In this document: positions 35,581-47,819 of the stretch, one piece after another
How positions within the stretch are numbered: the stretch's first letter is position 1
Layout: every line of letters begins with the position of its first letter
NCBI GenBank assembly: GCA_026182355.1
Contig: JAPFBL010001929.1
Location: forward strand, 1,054,501 to 1,118,500
Length of the DNA stretch: 64,000 nucleotides
Source of the DNA: Hermatobates lingyangjiaoensis
Lineage: Eukaryota > Arthropoda > Insecta > Hemiptera > Hermatobatidae
Direction of reading: 5' to 3'
Made by a program: the position numbers and the translations under genes
The notes under the pieces: generated by a model
The model's input: only the letters and a program-made list of their open reading frames with translations
Database searches by the model: none
What the model was told of the DNA's origin: nothing

Positions 35581-37154
35581 CGTTGAAAAACACACTTATA
35601 ATTCCCTTATCGACTGGGCGATAGTTTTAGCTAAAAAAGGAGAACCTGGAAGACACTAAAAATACGAGTATTCATGAAAACCTTAATAATTTCCTAATGA
35701 GTTACTGTAATGATTAACGACATATATAATACAAATAGCGCTACTAACCAACAAAAACAACAAATCGAGTCAAACTCAAGATAATGCGTCAGCAATGCAA
35801 CAAGTATGTGTTTTCACCTGTTATAAAAACTTATTGCATTTTAACTTTAAATATATGGTTTTAAAAAAAAATTGAATAACAAAGCAGACTAATCAAATTA
35901 GTAATAGTTATATATAGATTTTGTGATTCTCAGAATTGAAGAATGAGGTTAAAGGAATAACGAAGCACGTAAGCTTTTCAAATTATTTTTAAAAAGGCTG
36001 TCGAGTTATTATGGGCGACACGGTAGGTGACATGACATTGAAAACACGCAAATTTTCGATCAGTGTCTGTGATCCAAGGCAGACTTTGATGTTTCAGCTT
36101 AATCTGTTAAGTAATCTAGGAACGCGATATTTTTTTTGGCCCACGAAAGAGAGCTCTAGTCACAATTGTAGCTAAACTCATTTAATAGAGACTACGGCGA
36201 GTTATTTATCGGAGTTATGCAGGAAGTATTCACATTGGTAAGTTTAATCAACAAAACAATGCCTTTCGAACAAGCAGTGTTCTTCTTCAGGGAGTAGAAA
36301 GATGGCAAAGACAGTCCTGTTCATCACCTTGTTGCATATATATCTGAAGAAGAGCACAACCTTTCGAAAATCATTTTCTTAATATTGAAACTTATTTTTG
36401 TGTAAGTATTTTTTTTAATTGCTTAGAATGAGTATGTACCACATATAACTTACTGCAAAACTCAACCTTGTCAAGTTATATTAAAACCATAGAGAGTTCT
36501 ATCAGAAGTCATATGTTTAACGACATTATTTAATAGGGAATCAATTACCGTTTTAACAAAACAAAAGAGAGTTTTAGCCCACATCTTATCCCGTTTATAA
36601 CGAAACTCATTACACATGAAATATGTCAAGGCGTCTTAAAATATAAGAGAGTTCTACTTCTGGTTTCTTTTCAAATTGAGACTGTTTAAACAAATAATCT
36701 ACTCAGTTATATCATGAAGAGATAAAGCTTAGCATGGTTAATATATTTTTAAAAATTTATATATTTTCTCATGATCAGAATGAGGGAAAAACATTAAGTT
36801 TCCACACAAAAGATTTTATCTAACGTAGACAAATGTTGAACACTTAGTGTTTATCTTCAGGTTATATCTACAATCTAGATTGAAAATTTGATACTGAGAA
36901 CAAAAAACTCAACTAAAATATAAGCTAAAAGAGTTACCTATGTTACGTGTTAGTTATTACTTAGGGTTAGTTTTTCTGTGTTCAGTTTCGCATTCTCTAA
37001 TCATTTATTATAGATGTATTGTAGGTGTAACCAAAGAATGAACACTAAGTGTTTGAAACATGTTGACATTGGATAAAATCTTTTTGTGGAGACTTATTGT
37101 TCAAATTACTTATATTACTTATTATTCTAATCATAAGTAAACACCACACAAGTT
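35581..37154. other. AT-rich DNA with one small foldback scrap
   Basis: At 36239-36370, TGCCTTTCGAACAAGCAGTG with TTCTTCTTCAGGG faces TCTGAAGAAGAGCAC and AACCTTTCGAAAATC, a diverged foldback of the same architecture. The rest shows no gene. Confidence 0.5.
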
Positions 37155-37478
37155 TGGGGGGCCAGGTTAGCACAGTGTTTAACGTACTCGCCTCTGGGCC
37201 GCTAGTTCGGGGTTCGATCCCCACCTGGCTCTCGATTTATTCACGCGGGAGGTGAATAAATTAGGTGTATGTGTCCGTTGGAGAGGACGTTAGCCGTCGG
37301 TCCCGAGCCTGTACGATGACAGGTACTCGTTAAAGATCCCTACTCGAAATTCACTTGAGTTAGGCAAAATTTAGGACTCCCAGTGTAGAATCACCGACCA
37401 AACAAAAAACCGGTAAACGACTGATGTCATCACCTGCTAGGGGATCGGTTTAAACAAAAAAAAAAAAAAAAAAAAAAA
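37155..37478 (+). mobile_element. tRNA-SINE, tail type A, with long poly(A)
   Basis: Head GGGGCCAGGTTAGCACAGTG, B box GGGGTTCGATCCCC, acceptor-like CACCTGGCTC, tail CACCGACCAAACAAAAAACC ending GGATCGGTTTAAAC and about 24 A. The intact A-run and B box make it one of the youngest copies. Confidence 0.95.
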
Positions 37479-37496
37479 ACCACGCAATAAATGATT

Positions 37497-37821
37497 GGGG
37501 AGCCAGGTTAGCCCAGTGGTAACATACTCTACTCTGGAATAATAGATCCGGGGTTCAATACTCACTCTGGCCCTCGATTTATCACGCGAGTGAATAAATA
37601 TGAACACGCCATCCCTTGGAGAGGACGTTAAACCCTCGGTTTTGAGTCTCTACGATGCCAGGTACTAGTTAAAAGATTCATACTCTAAATATTCTTGAGT
37701 TATACAAAATTTAGGACTCCTAATGTAGAATGTCATTGTGCGACATCACAAAGGCCAGTGTTCGGCCTGTGTGTGATCTCTTCTGTGACCGCCGCCACTG
37801 CAACCAACCTAACTTAAAAAG
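37497..37821 (+). mobile_element. tRNA-SINE, tail type B, full length
   Basis: Starts GGGGAGCCAGGTTAGCCCAG only about 18 bp after the preceding type A copy, in the same orientation. The tail has CGACATCACAAAGGCC, TTCGGCCTGTGTGTG and CCACTGCAACCAACCTAACT. Two tail types side by side make the contrast easy to see. Confidence 0.93.
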
Positions 37822-38057
37822 AAATGAAAGGGAGTATGTTATAAAAAATGATTAAAAAAACTGACTTCTACCAAGTATCAACAATTGTATTGGTTTGAAG
37901 CTTGGACAAAGTAAACTATTTAGATACTTCTGATGGAATCACTAATATCTGTTAGAAAATGTATAAATACATCTAGAGTGCTATATTGATTAAAAGTGAA
38001 GGTCGAAAACGCATAAATCAAATTTGATAGGTAATATGTATTCAAAATTTGAGTATT

Positions 38058-38252
38058 TTGTCCCTCTGAGCGAACTTTAAGTCGTCTGTCCCGAGCCTAT
38101 GAGATGTCAGGTACTCGTAAAGAATGCCTACTCTAAAAACTCTTGAGTTAGGCAAATTTAGATTTCCAATGTAGAATATTCATTGTGGGAATTGTTGTAT
38201 GACAAAGAGCCTTTGTGTGTTCTCTTGTGGAAGTATTACAGTAATCTAACCT
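38058..38252 (+). mobile_element. tRNA-SINE, tail type B, 5' truncated
   Basis: Begins in the body (CCCTCTGAGCGAACTTTAAG), continues GATGTCAGGTACTCG, and ends with TATTCATTGTGGGA, CTTTGTGTGTTCTC and AATCTAACCTAG. Confidence 0.85.
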
Positions 38253-39100
38253 AGTAGATGATTGCTTTGCTCGTGAGTTATATATTTTCATTTATATGTA
38301 CATTATATTTTACAAAAGAAGAATATAATAATTATCCAATCTAATAAACTTGATAACTAAGAAGAATATTATTTTCTGATGTATTATCAAGGAAGTATAC
38401 CTTAGGAGTTAGCAAATACTAGTGAAGTATAATTGTCTGATCTATGTAAGTTACAGGAGACGAAAAATCTTTACTACACCATCTCCTAGAAAATAAGTGA
38501 AATAGAGTCTATTCCGAGTCCGAAGATGTCAGGTAATTATCAAGACTGTAATGACTTATGTAAGTAACCACAAGACTGTAGTTACTTAAGTAAGACATAA
38601 GAATAAATCATCACGCCTAGTGCATCTTCTTGCTTATTCAACCAGTTTTGTAACGCCATCTCCTCTTGCAGCTGGCTGATTTAATACACTTAGCATTGTT
38701 AGTTACCAACCAGTGTTGCAATACTTCATCAATGAACTGCTTTTTCGTTACACTTAAATATAACTAGTTCATAGTTCCCATTGTTTTCAATTGAATAAAT
38801 ATTTCTAAAGTATGAATAGTCTTTTGCTCATGGTCTGTTAAAGACTGTTCCATGGTTACTTTTATTACTAAAATTTTGAAATGATTTATTTAATACCAGT
38901 TCGTTTTTATTTTGTTTCCACTAAAGTAATCTCATGTAAATTTGTCCAGTCTTTTGGTTTGTGTTCTAATATTGCAGGTAGATTGTTCTACCATGTATGC
39001 AAGAGGCAACTAGTTGTTTGTGCTTAGGTTAGGTTGCTATAGTAGTCTCACAAGAAACACAGATGGACTTAACATTGGATCATTGTGAAACCACAGACTG
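38253..39100. other. AT-rich DNA, no gene seen
   Basis: Short GACTGTA repeats near 38545-38585 (AAGACTGTA.TGACTTATGT twice). Nothing else recognised. Confidence 0.4.
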
Positions 39101-39102
39101 AT

Positions 39103-39284
39103 TTTACAATGGGAGTCCTAAATTTTGCCTAACACAAGTGTTTTTTGAGTAAGCATCTTTAAAGAGCAGCTGTCATCGTATACGCTTGAGACAGAAGGCT
39201 TAATCTCCTCTCTGAGAGATGGTGTGCTCAAATTGATTCACCTTCTACAGGAATAAATCTAGATCCAGAGTGAGTATTGAACCC
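39103..39284 (-). mobile_element. tRNA-SINE fragment
   Basis: Reverse complement runs from the B box (GGGGTTCAATACTC) through the body to CAAAATTTAGGACTCCCATT. The head and any tail are missing. Confidence 0.8.
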
Positions 39285-40640
39285 CTTTTCAATACATCAC
39301 CTTATGTATGATACTCGTATCTGTCGTGGATGCCCGCCTCGCGAGGTCCACTTTGGGCACATTGTTCAGCTTATGCCACCCTGCTGTATCCCAGTACGAG
39401 GAGTAATGTATCACCACATAAAAAGAAGCAAAACACATAAAAACATGGATCTGATTTACAGTTTTTTATTATATTTTCTAATAAATAAATAGTTTTATCA
39501 TATTTTATCAGCATTATTTTCAAAAAATTATTTTATTACAAGAAAATTTCTAATAAAACGTAAATTAGAATATAAGTTGTTTCATTTCTTATAAGATCTA
39601 TTGTTGAAGGAAATTCCACACAAAAAGGCATCAATATTGGAGGAGTACGCAAATTTGGAAGTTTACTGACAGTAGTACTAATTATTATGTTTATATGAAG
39701 AAATTTCGAAGGGTACTGTATTGAATTTTGCAAACTTAACGGAAGCTTTAATAACAATTAAAAAAAAATGATTATAACGAGGGTAATATTATAAAAAACT
39801 GGGGATCAAATGACAAATTAGTTCTGAAAATGTAATGTAAATTTTACCTTAAAAAAAATACAGGGTGACCCCAAATACTTTTATCTCACTCCACTTTGTA
39901 AGAGTTCTTTAACACTGCGTTCAACAAAAACCTCGTATTTTTTTTTTAAATGCATGACTTTTATACTACGTCTTGTAGGGTACACGTTTCTAAAATACTT
40001 TACATGGAAAACAACAAAATTCAAAACACGTAGAGTTTTTTATACACAAAGAAAGAGAAAAACAGAAAATAAACATTTTCAATATGAAGTTGATAACTAA
40101 ATGTATATTCATGAAAATTGTGTAACTTGAAAACGCCTAATTGCTTATGAATAAGTATATTTTGTCTTCAAAACGAGTTGTTTCTATAAAAAATGTTTAT
40201 GAAATTAAAACTGTGGTCTTAGAACATGCTTTTTTTAACAAATCATTTGATCTGATAATGATTTAAGAAATCTTCGATAGCAAACAGCTCCTGTTTGCTG
40301 TAATAAATAAATTTATTGAACTATAAATAAATTGCTGTATTTTCAAATTTTTTCGTAACGTTACACAGAGCTGAGTGTACAGCTTGTGCCTTGTCTTTAT
40401 AGTATAGCAGTGCATTATCTCCTATTCCGGATGAAACTCTTCAGTTATTTGCTGGAAAATGTGGCAATTTGTTTTTTTTTATATATAGGTTTTTGTTGAA
40501 GTTTAAGCTGTTGTAAGAGGTGGTTTTAATATTAAGGTTTGCTCTAGAGTAGTTTTCAAGATGTTTAATAATATTGTTCAAGCACTCTCGAATGATATAT
40601 TCAAATCATTATTGACACAAAAGAACAAAACGGTTTACTG
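39285..40640. other. AT-rich DNA, no gene seen
   Basis: At 39860 ACAGGGTGACCCCAAATACT resembles a mariner-type end, but no second end or transposase was found. Confidence 0.4.
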
Positions 40641-40654
40641 GAGTATTTTACGGA

Positions 40655-40930
40655 TAAACACGAAAACTTGTGATGTCTTTTTCAAAAATGATTGTTGTAG
40701 ATGGAGAAATTAGGTGGGGCAGAGAGAGAGAAAGAGACGGAAAGGGAGCAGTCGACAAGGAATATGACTTGGATCTGTCCTCACACGGGAACCAGTTGAT
40801 GCTGAGAAACGCCGGAACGAACATAAGCTGGAATCTAAGTCTTTACCTTTCGATCCAAAGGGGCATTTCGAATTGAATTCGTCACAAAGACTGTCGATAC
40901 GAGATCTAGCCACGTGATTAGGCTTCGCTG
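40655..40930. promoter_or_regulatory. Candidate conserved non-coding element
   Basis: A GC-richer block with no repeat signature, including AGCCACGTGATTAGG (E-box next to an ATTA core) near 40908. Overlapping short open frames on both strands have no known domain. Inferred from composition and location only. Confidence 0.25.
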
Positions 40931-41728
40931 TACAAGGAAAGCTCTATTATCTGCTGAGAGTTTTGTGATCACTGGTCCTTCTTCGACCAATACAAACGAA
41001 AGCCTTTTAACTACTGTCAGTCTATAAATATCTCTGGCCTGATAAAAGTATCCGCTAGCCGCCTTTTATTTGCAAAAGTACAAATCATTTCCTTCACAAC
41101 CAAATAAAATACTTGTAAAAGATTACCAGTAAATATGCAAATACATTGATGGAAGGATCCTGACGGAGAATTACCATTGCCTCTTTCAAACAAGGACTAA
41201 TAATAAAATGAAGAAGATAAAACACTGTATATTTTAACTAAAGCTCACATATTGCAATTATAAAATTTAATGCCTTGATTCATTGAATTTTTGATTATTC
41301 ATTGCGTTATTCAAGCAGTCGGTTTAAAACACTCAATAAAATGAATGTCTTAAAATTACAAATTCAAATCATCAACACTATTCCATGAATTATTCATTAA
41401 CCATGCAGTATTTATTTCCTACACACATGTTCAAATAGTAATGGTTCTACATATATATACTTTTAATGAACAACTCATGTCCAAATTGATAAACACTTGA
41501 AAGCAATACAGAAAAAAACCCCGCAAATGTTTGTTGGTTATTTTGTATACAAAGAATTTTTGATTCAATTCATTAAAAGGCGTAAAGAAACGTAACTACT
41601 CGTTTACTTGTTTTCCTGTTTCTGAATTTCAATGGATTTCACAAAATAACGGACAATTATATAAGCCTAGGTCTCCCTCAGTATATGATACGTACTCAGT
41701 ATAAATGTACACGAACTCCACTACTTTT

Positions 41729-41924
41729 TAAATTGGGTCTTTAACGAGTATCTAACATCGTACATGCTGGGAATCAGTTGTTTAACGTTCTTGTCCGGGG
41801 AGCGACGTGCTTAATTGTATTCACCTCCGACGTGAATAACTCTAGAGCCAGATGGGTAACGAACCCCTGACCTACCATTTCAGAGGCGAGCACGTTAACC
41901 AATGTGCCAACTTGACCCCTGCAT
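41729..41924 (-). mobile_element. tRNA-SINE, head and half body
   Basis: Reverse complement: GGGGTCAAGTTGGCACATTG head, B box CAGGGGTTCGTTACC, body to ATACTCGTTAAAGACCCAAT. The 3' half is missing, as in the copies at 14185 and 25039. Confidence 0.8.
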
Positions 41925-42297
41925 TCGATTTTTACACTGGTTAAGGATTCAACTTGATTCTACCTGTTCGGGAAGGTGGTTCAGATATCTGTAAGCTCAG
42001 TCATGTACATTGGACAGACTTTCATCACTTGTCCAATGAAAAGTCAAGGAACGGTGAAAATAGATACGGGAATTACTGACTCCACCCAGTATAAGTGGGT
42101 CGAACCCAATCCATTACTCCAATAAGGCCATGAAATTCAATGAAGAATTAACTAAAGTAAGTTTTCTTAAAAAAAAATTAGTAGTCCAGTTTTGGTCTAA
42201 ACATATATCCTGCTTCCTTTAGTACTGAACATTGGAGCCTTGAATCTTAAGCATTATCATAAATTTTATTTGTAAGAAATGGAAAAGGTTGTATATT

Positions 42298-42482
42298 CAG
42301 CACCTCGGATAGAAGGTAGTAAAGCTGTCGATCCGGACCCTGTACTATGTCAGGTAATCGTTAATGATCCCTCCTCTAATATACTGTATTAAAATAAAAT
42401 TTAGGATAACCAAACTAGAAACAACCCGGTAATCTGGCTTGCCCCACAACTAAAAGCCACTGAAAGCCTATAAGTGTGGGCG
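42298..42482 (+). mobile_element. tRNA-SINE 3' part, tail type C-like
   Basis: CCGGACCCTGTACTATGTCA, GGTAATCGTTAATGATCCCT, AAAATTTAGGATAACC, then GGTAATCTGGCTTGCCCCAC and CTATAAGTGTGGGCG. The last motif also ends the copy at 35259. Confidence 0.65.
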
Positions 42483-43734
42483 TTAGAAACAACTTTAAAA
42501 AAAACATCTCTCTCAGCACAGCTCCAGCCATTAGACTCTTTCTTGCTGACAACCACCAAAGTTTCCAGAATACAAATTTTATTTAAATGCGCATTATGCT
42601 TAGAAAAGGCAAAAAAAATTGGAATATACCTTCTTTTTAATCGATTTACATTGCCATCAGTACCACTTACAATAAGCAATGTGTGGCTCGTAAGAGGAAC
42701 TTTGCCACATGTAGCCTTTTAATGCTTCGGTATACAGTGACTCAGCACGCAGTGATTATAAATCCGTATAACCATATTCCTGAAAAATAAAAAAAATACT
42801 GTATTAGTAATTTCAAATTTCAGGCTGATCAAACTTAGTCCGATCTATTACTACTTTTTATACCTTGAAACATACAAATATTTCGCTTATTCTTTACCTA
42901 TATGTACGTAAACTCTTTTATTAAAGACTAAAGTTTATTTTAACGCAGTAATATAACAAAAAAAGTCGTTTTGTCATTACTGTGAAACAGGCCCTCTTTT
43001 TTATCTAAATCAAATATTCAAAAGTAGATATTCTTGCTACATCAGCTTTACTAAGTGCAATTATGCCTCTTTAATAAAAGCATGCTTCATGAACTCACAA
43101 AAAACCAAAGAAAACTGTTTGTATTGTTCAAAAATATAGCCAATATTTTTTTTTACAAATGACATTCCCTATTTTATATTTTTCATAAAAAGAAATATTT
43201 AAAATTCGTTTAAGAACATGTATTTTATACTGATATTCATGTATCCTTGAAAGTATTAATATAAAAAAAAGGTATGTTCTTATATTAAAAAAAAAAGTCA
43301 AAAACGAACTTAAAAGAAAATGAAGATATTTAAAATTTGGTTTTAATGCACTTTGTTGATTTTTCAATATCACTGAGCTTTAGCACCTGCAAAGTTTCAT
43401 CTTTGTGTATGGCTGTGTGTCTGCATATGCCAACACAAGTGAAGCTAAAAATATCGTTTGTCTTTCGCATTTTCTCATTATAGTTCAGAAAGAAGTAATT
43501 TTCCTTGCATTGACATTCTGTTGCAGGAGTCAGGGATTAGGTGAGTGGTGCTTCGTGTTGGTTACGAAGTCATGAAACTCCATCTTTCCATAAACTTAAG
43601 ACAAACAAGTCTAGGCAATTTATTTCAAAGGGATCAATGGTTTGTTTATTTCAAATTCTCATATTTATTGCCCTTTTTTATACTTCACTTGTGTTTGAGA
43701 GGCTGAAGTAGTTTATTTATTAATAGCTATATAG
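42483..43734. other. No gene seen
   Basis: Overlapping open frames at 42401-42722 on both strands carry no recognised domain. The rest is AT-rich. Confidence 0.4.
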
Positions 43735-44052
43735 GATGCCGGAGTAGCCAAGACCGTTCATGTATTCTCCTCTGGATTGGCGAATCTGGGGTTTGATATT
43801 CACTCTGGTTCTCAATTTATTCACAGTGGGATGTGAAAAAATCTGAACACGTCGTCTCTCAAAGAGGACGTTAATCTGGCGGTCCCGAGCCTGTACGATA
43901 TCAAGTACTCCTTAAGAACCCTACTCCAAATGGCCTTGAATTAGGCAAAATTTAGGATTCCTAATGTAGAATATTCATTATACGGTATCAAAAAGTTCGG
44001 CCTATTTATGTATCCTTGTGAGACTTCCACTGCAACCTAAAATAACTTAATC
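43735..44052 (+). mobile_element. tRNA-SINE, tail type B, full length
   Basis: Head GATGCCGGAGTAGCCAAGAC (diverged A box), B box GGGGTTTGATATTC, body, and tail TATTCATTATACGGTATC, GTTCGGCCTATTTATG, CCACTGCAACCTAAAATAAC. Confidence 0.88.
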
Positions 44053-44819
44053 TATTCAAAGAAGAAGACCTTAAACTACAGCTGTAGGTCATGCGACTTA
44101 AACGCGTGCGCACTTGGTATATAGCAGCATCAGCCTCGTTATTTTATAGCCACACCTCGCAAATATCAAAAGTTTTATTCCCTTGATCTTTGCGATTCAG
44201 TTTTATCATCAGTTAATTACAAACTTCAAAATATAACTACTTTGTCTTCCTTCGTCACAGTGAATCATATATTTACATTTTGTAAATTTAAGCATTCAGT
44301 TTAATATTATTCCATTTGGTTGAAATTTTTTCATAATAAGAAGTTAAATAAAGCAAACTTGTATTTCATTGTTACAAAGTTACTCCTTATTTCATTTGTT
44401 AACATCACAACTTCAACGAGTTTGGTTATAAGTCATCATCATCATAAGCCAAAAGCAGGTTCCAGGTGATGGCCTATATCTGAAGCTGGTCAAGGCCTGG
44501 AATGAAAAGAAAGATAGTAATGATATTTTCTACTATTCTATAATTACTAACAATATTTTGGAATACCATGTATCATCTGGGAATTTTTGAAAAAGTACCC
44601 GTCAAAGACGGGCACTTCTGATATAGATAAGAAAATAAGACCTTTGTGATGCTAACAATAATTTCCTTTTGTTTAAGCTTCTACCTTCTAGAATAATACC
44701 GTGCTAATAAGAACAAGAATTTCCAGGTAGCCTGAACTGATACCATTGCTAAGGTTTTTGCTTTAGGGTCTTTCATTAATATCCAAAAAAGAAAATATTT
44801 CTCTGTCTGTGTGGGTAAG
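44053..44819. other. AT-rich DNA, no gene seen
   Basis: No repeat or exon recognised. Confidence 0.4.
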
Positions 44820-45020
44820 GTGATATTGAAACAAGAGACTTTGTGCGTAGAGGGCGTTATGAATGGAGGTCGCGCCGCCGGAGAGGAGTACAAAAAGAGG
44901 TCCGTCCCCTCTCGGTAATCGGGCTACCGTGTGGGTCGCATACATTATCAGAGCGGTTTTCACGCAGTCCTGCCTTCCCGGCATCTCCGCTACTGTCGCG
45001 CTGATAACCATCTCACTCTA
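44820..45020. promoter_or_regulatory. GC-rich island, candidate regulatory element
   Basis: One of the most GC-rich unique segments in the window (GTCGCGCCGCCGGAGAGGAG). It contains GATA-type motifs on both strands (ATTATCAGAG and CTGATAACC). Frames across it are short and overlapping on both strands, and none looks like a protein I know. Confidence 0.3.
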
Positions 45021-46385
45021 TCTTTTTTTTTCTTCCATCAAACCCCTCAAATCCTATTTATTCACCTTGTTTTACACGTCTACTTATGAACTAGTTGGAA
45101 TCCCACCACCTTTGGGCTTTTTCAAAAAAAATAAAAAAATAATAGGAAAGCAATCGGGTTGGGTTGGGATTTTGTTAAGTTCCGATAGGACTAATTGTAA
45201 ACAACTCGTTATAACCGGGGGTCGATTGAGAACCGTCCAAGTTAACCCCTTCTAGTTATTGATTCGAATTAAGATAAACCTTTTTGACGGCAAGACACCA
45301 ACCACTTTTTATCCTTCCAAAGCGGCTTTCTCCTTCTAATCCTTCGGGGAAACCTTCTTTGTTATTTCTCCAATTAAATACCGAAAAGGATTTTCTACAA
45401 AAGATTATGTTTTTTTCGGATGGACATTGTACACTGAAGACAATTTTAATAAACAATTTCTTTCAACCAAAGATATTTAGATTCCTCACAATTCCTCTTC
45501 ACAAATTAATTTTTTTTACAGACACAAGCTAAAAGACTATAAGACCAAAAAGACTATTACTCTTGACTAAAATTAATGAGGAATGACACTTAGATTCCGA
45601 AAGACTCGAATAATATTCAAAGTACACTTCTATAGTAATGCCATGATATTTATTACTCCTTTTTTAACCAGCTTGTTCGTCAGTACGACAAGTAAGAAGA
45701 GTGTTGATTGCTACTAAGACATGCAATAATAGAACCTGATATTAGGGAAGAGTAAACGAACTTGATTCCACTTGAACACCTACAAAATATACACAAAATA
45801 AAAATGTCAAGGGAAACCATGGTTAACAACATTAAAATAATAGCAACGGAAAAGGACTCAAAAAGACTCAAAAGACTAGAGGCGCTGTACATACTGGAAA
45901 AAGATCCAAGTATGAAGGAGAAAAAAGATAACTTTAACAATCAGTTGTGCTTGTTTGGAAACCTAAGGCAAGTGAAAAGATTGATGCCAACACTGACAAC
46001 CCCAAACCTGTCCGTGTAACCTTCTGTTAACCTATCTGTCGTGTGCATAGACTGTTAATTTATTGTTTATTATTGTAATGTAATTTTAGGTATTCAGATT
46101 AATTTTGTTATAAGTAGTTTTAATTTCTTCTTTTGCTGAAGATGGTGGATGTAACACCGGAACATGTCGAATAAGAATTCAAACAAATATGGTGATATAA
46201 TTTTTACGTTGAACCTAGAAATGAAGAAAAGATTTCGAAATTTGGAAAAATATTCGACGAAGTTAAATCAAGTGGAATCAGATATAACGTTTTTAAATAT
46301 ATATAATGTTTTCGTTATATCGACCACATATATTTAACACTATTTTTCTTTTTTATCTAGGTTTGGTCAAGCTTCAAAAATACAA
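45021..46385. other. No gene seen
   Basis: A CG-bearing stretch near 45160-45250 (GTTATAACCGGGGGTCGATT) and antisense/sense open frames at 45680-46019 without recognisable domains. A two-way open region of this length is weak evidence for coding. Confidence 0.35.
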
Positions 46386-46625
46386 CACTTTTAAGCCAAC
46401 GGTTTGTCTATATTTCTAGATATCTTCAGGGTTACATCAATATTGAACAAATATAGACAAAACGTCGAAGACCTTTAAACCTAACAAGCGGTTTTCTTCA
46501 GAGAGCTGGGTTTTTGACTCTGACGAAGACCACTTGTTACGACTGAAAGATCTTAGTCTTGTTTTCCCATTTCATATTGTGGTTTGATCATTGATTGTTA
46601 TTTCACATGTTTATGTGAAATCATT
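46386..46625. repeat. Foldback X right arm with a second broken foldback
   Basis: 46386-46465 holds TTTGTCTATATTTCTAGATA and CAAATATAGACAAAACG, a small inverted pair. From 46470 a family X element follows, with CTGACGA at 46520-46526, GAAA at 46545-46548 and the full family terminus TTTCACATGTTTATGTGAAA. Its stem is damaged (ACCAC..CGACT). Confidence 0.75.
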
Positions 46626-47149
46626 ATATATATAAAATTAAAGTTATAATACTATTTTTCATATAAAAGGTCAGATTTTGTACTCTAGAGATAACTTTTT
46701 TGAGCTGTTTGCAAAACCGTCGGACTTTTAATATAACAGAAGTAATCCTTATCTCAAACATACTTTTTGCTAATTTAAACAAACATAGGGCATGATGAGT
46801 GTATGATGTGTTGGGTAGTAACGTTCTGTATGAGTGTAGGTTTGTGTAATCTGTTCTATATGTAACTTCTTGATATGAGTGTGTGTATGGTTGCCTTACC
46901 TATGTAAGGAAGCGTTATATGCGTATATAGTTGGTATTGCCGTATTTCGAGGGAGTGTGGTATGTGCATTTTGTGTTCTGTTAGATTGTGACGTGTGTGT
47001 GTGTTATAGATGGTGCGCTGGAGTGATTTGTTCTCAGTAGAATCATGGTATACATAAGCATAATTAAAATATTCAAACAGCTTTAGAGTTTCAATAATAA
47101 AAGAATGAAAGTGAAGTGCATATAAGAGAAGTTTGCGAAATGTGTAGGC

Positions 47150-47345
47150 TGTAAGCTAAGAAGGCCGGACTTGAAGAGTGAGGGTGCTGTTAATGGTCAG
47201 CAGTGACGCCTCCAGACAACAAAGGACACTGGGGGATCAGCTTACTAGACAAGAGCAGGCTCTGTAACGTGCTCTTGCACCATGACAGGCCAAGCCTCAT
47301 TTAACCTCCTGCTGCCATTCTCCCGGCGTCTTCCTTATTCACATA
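47150..47345. promoter_or_regulatory. Candidate conserved non-coding element
   Basis: GC-richer unique block with a Sox/TCF-like ACAACAAAGGACAC, a GTGACGCC motif and an inverted GAGCAGGCTC / GTGCTCTTGC pair. It lies 21 kb beyond the gene and has no coding signature. Confidence 0.3.
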
Positions 47346-47384
47346 TTCATCTCAAACACACCACACAGTCAACTACAGACACAG

Positions 47385-47492
47385 AGTAAAGATACAAACA
47401 AACTTACAGTCTCTGATTTTCGGTTGAACCATCATCAGGAGAGTAAAGATAGGGACACCAAGCGCACTTGCGAAGCGACGATTCGAGACTAA
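47385..47492 (-). repeat. Foldback family Y, single arm
   Basis: TCTCTGATTTTCGGTTGAAC followed by CATCATCAGGAGAG. On the - strand this gives CTGATGA-TGG-TTCAA-CCG-AAAATCAG. Confidence 0.75.
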
Positions 47493-47819
47493 CCAATCAC
47501 TTACAGTGTTCTAGTTCTTGTGATAAGAGAAGCAGAAGTACTGTAGATATAAATACTTGTATATATATACAAAATTGTCACAATAACATGTGATACAAAT
47601 ATTCAGAACTCGCCACAAATGATTGAAGATAATCGCTCTGAAGCCTTCCGTTTATAATTTCGTCTGAGAGCAAGTGAATACAAGTTGTGGGCAGGTTATG
47701 GATCTTGATTTAAAGTAAAGCTGTTTGGTCTGTCTGTTGCCCGGACAGTTTGGCCATGTGTAATCAGTTATTAATCACTTCTATGATGCTAATCATTTTG
47801 AAAAAAGAACTACTCAATC

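Noticed and set aside
37155..37230. Possible true tRNA genes at SINE heads
   Set aside because: A and B boxes and an acceptor-like stem exist, but each is continuous with the SINE body and the anticodon arm does not pair well.
39860..39900. Mariner-like end ACAGGGTGACCCCAAATACT
   Set aside because: No partner end found nearby.
44863..45255. 130-codon open frame at a GC-rich island
   Set aside because: It runs on into low-complexity Lys/Ile-rich sequence, overlaps antisense frames, and shows no known motif. It is kept only as a regulatory candidate.
45680..46019. Overlapping sense and antisense frames of about 85 codons
   Set aside because: Lys-rich one way and Ser/Leu-rich the other, as expected from base composition. 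No domain seen.
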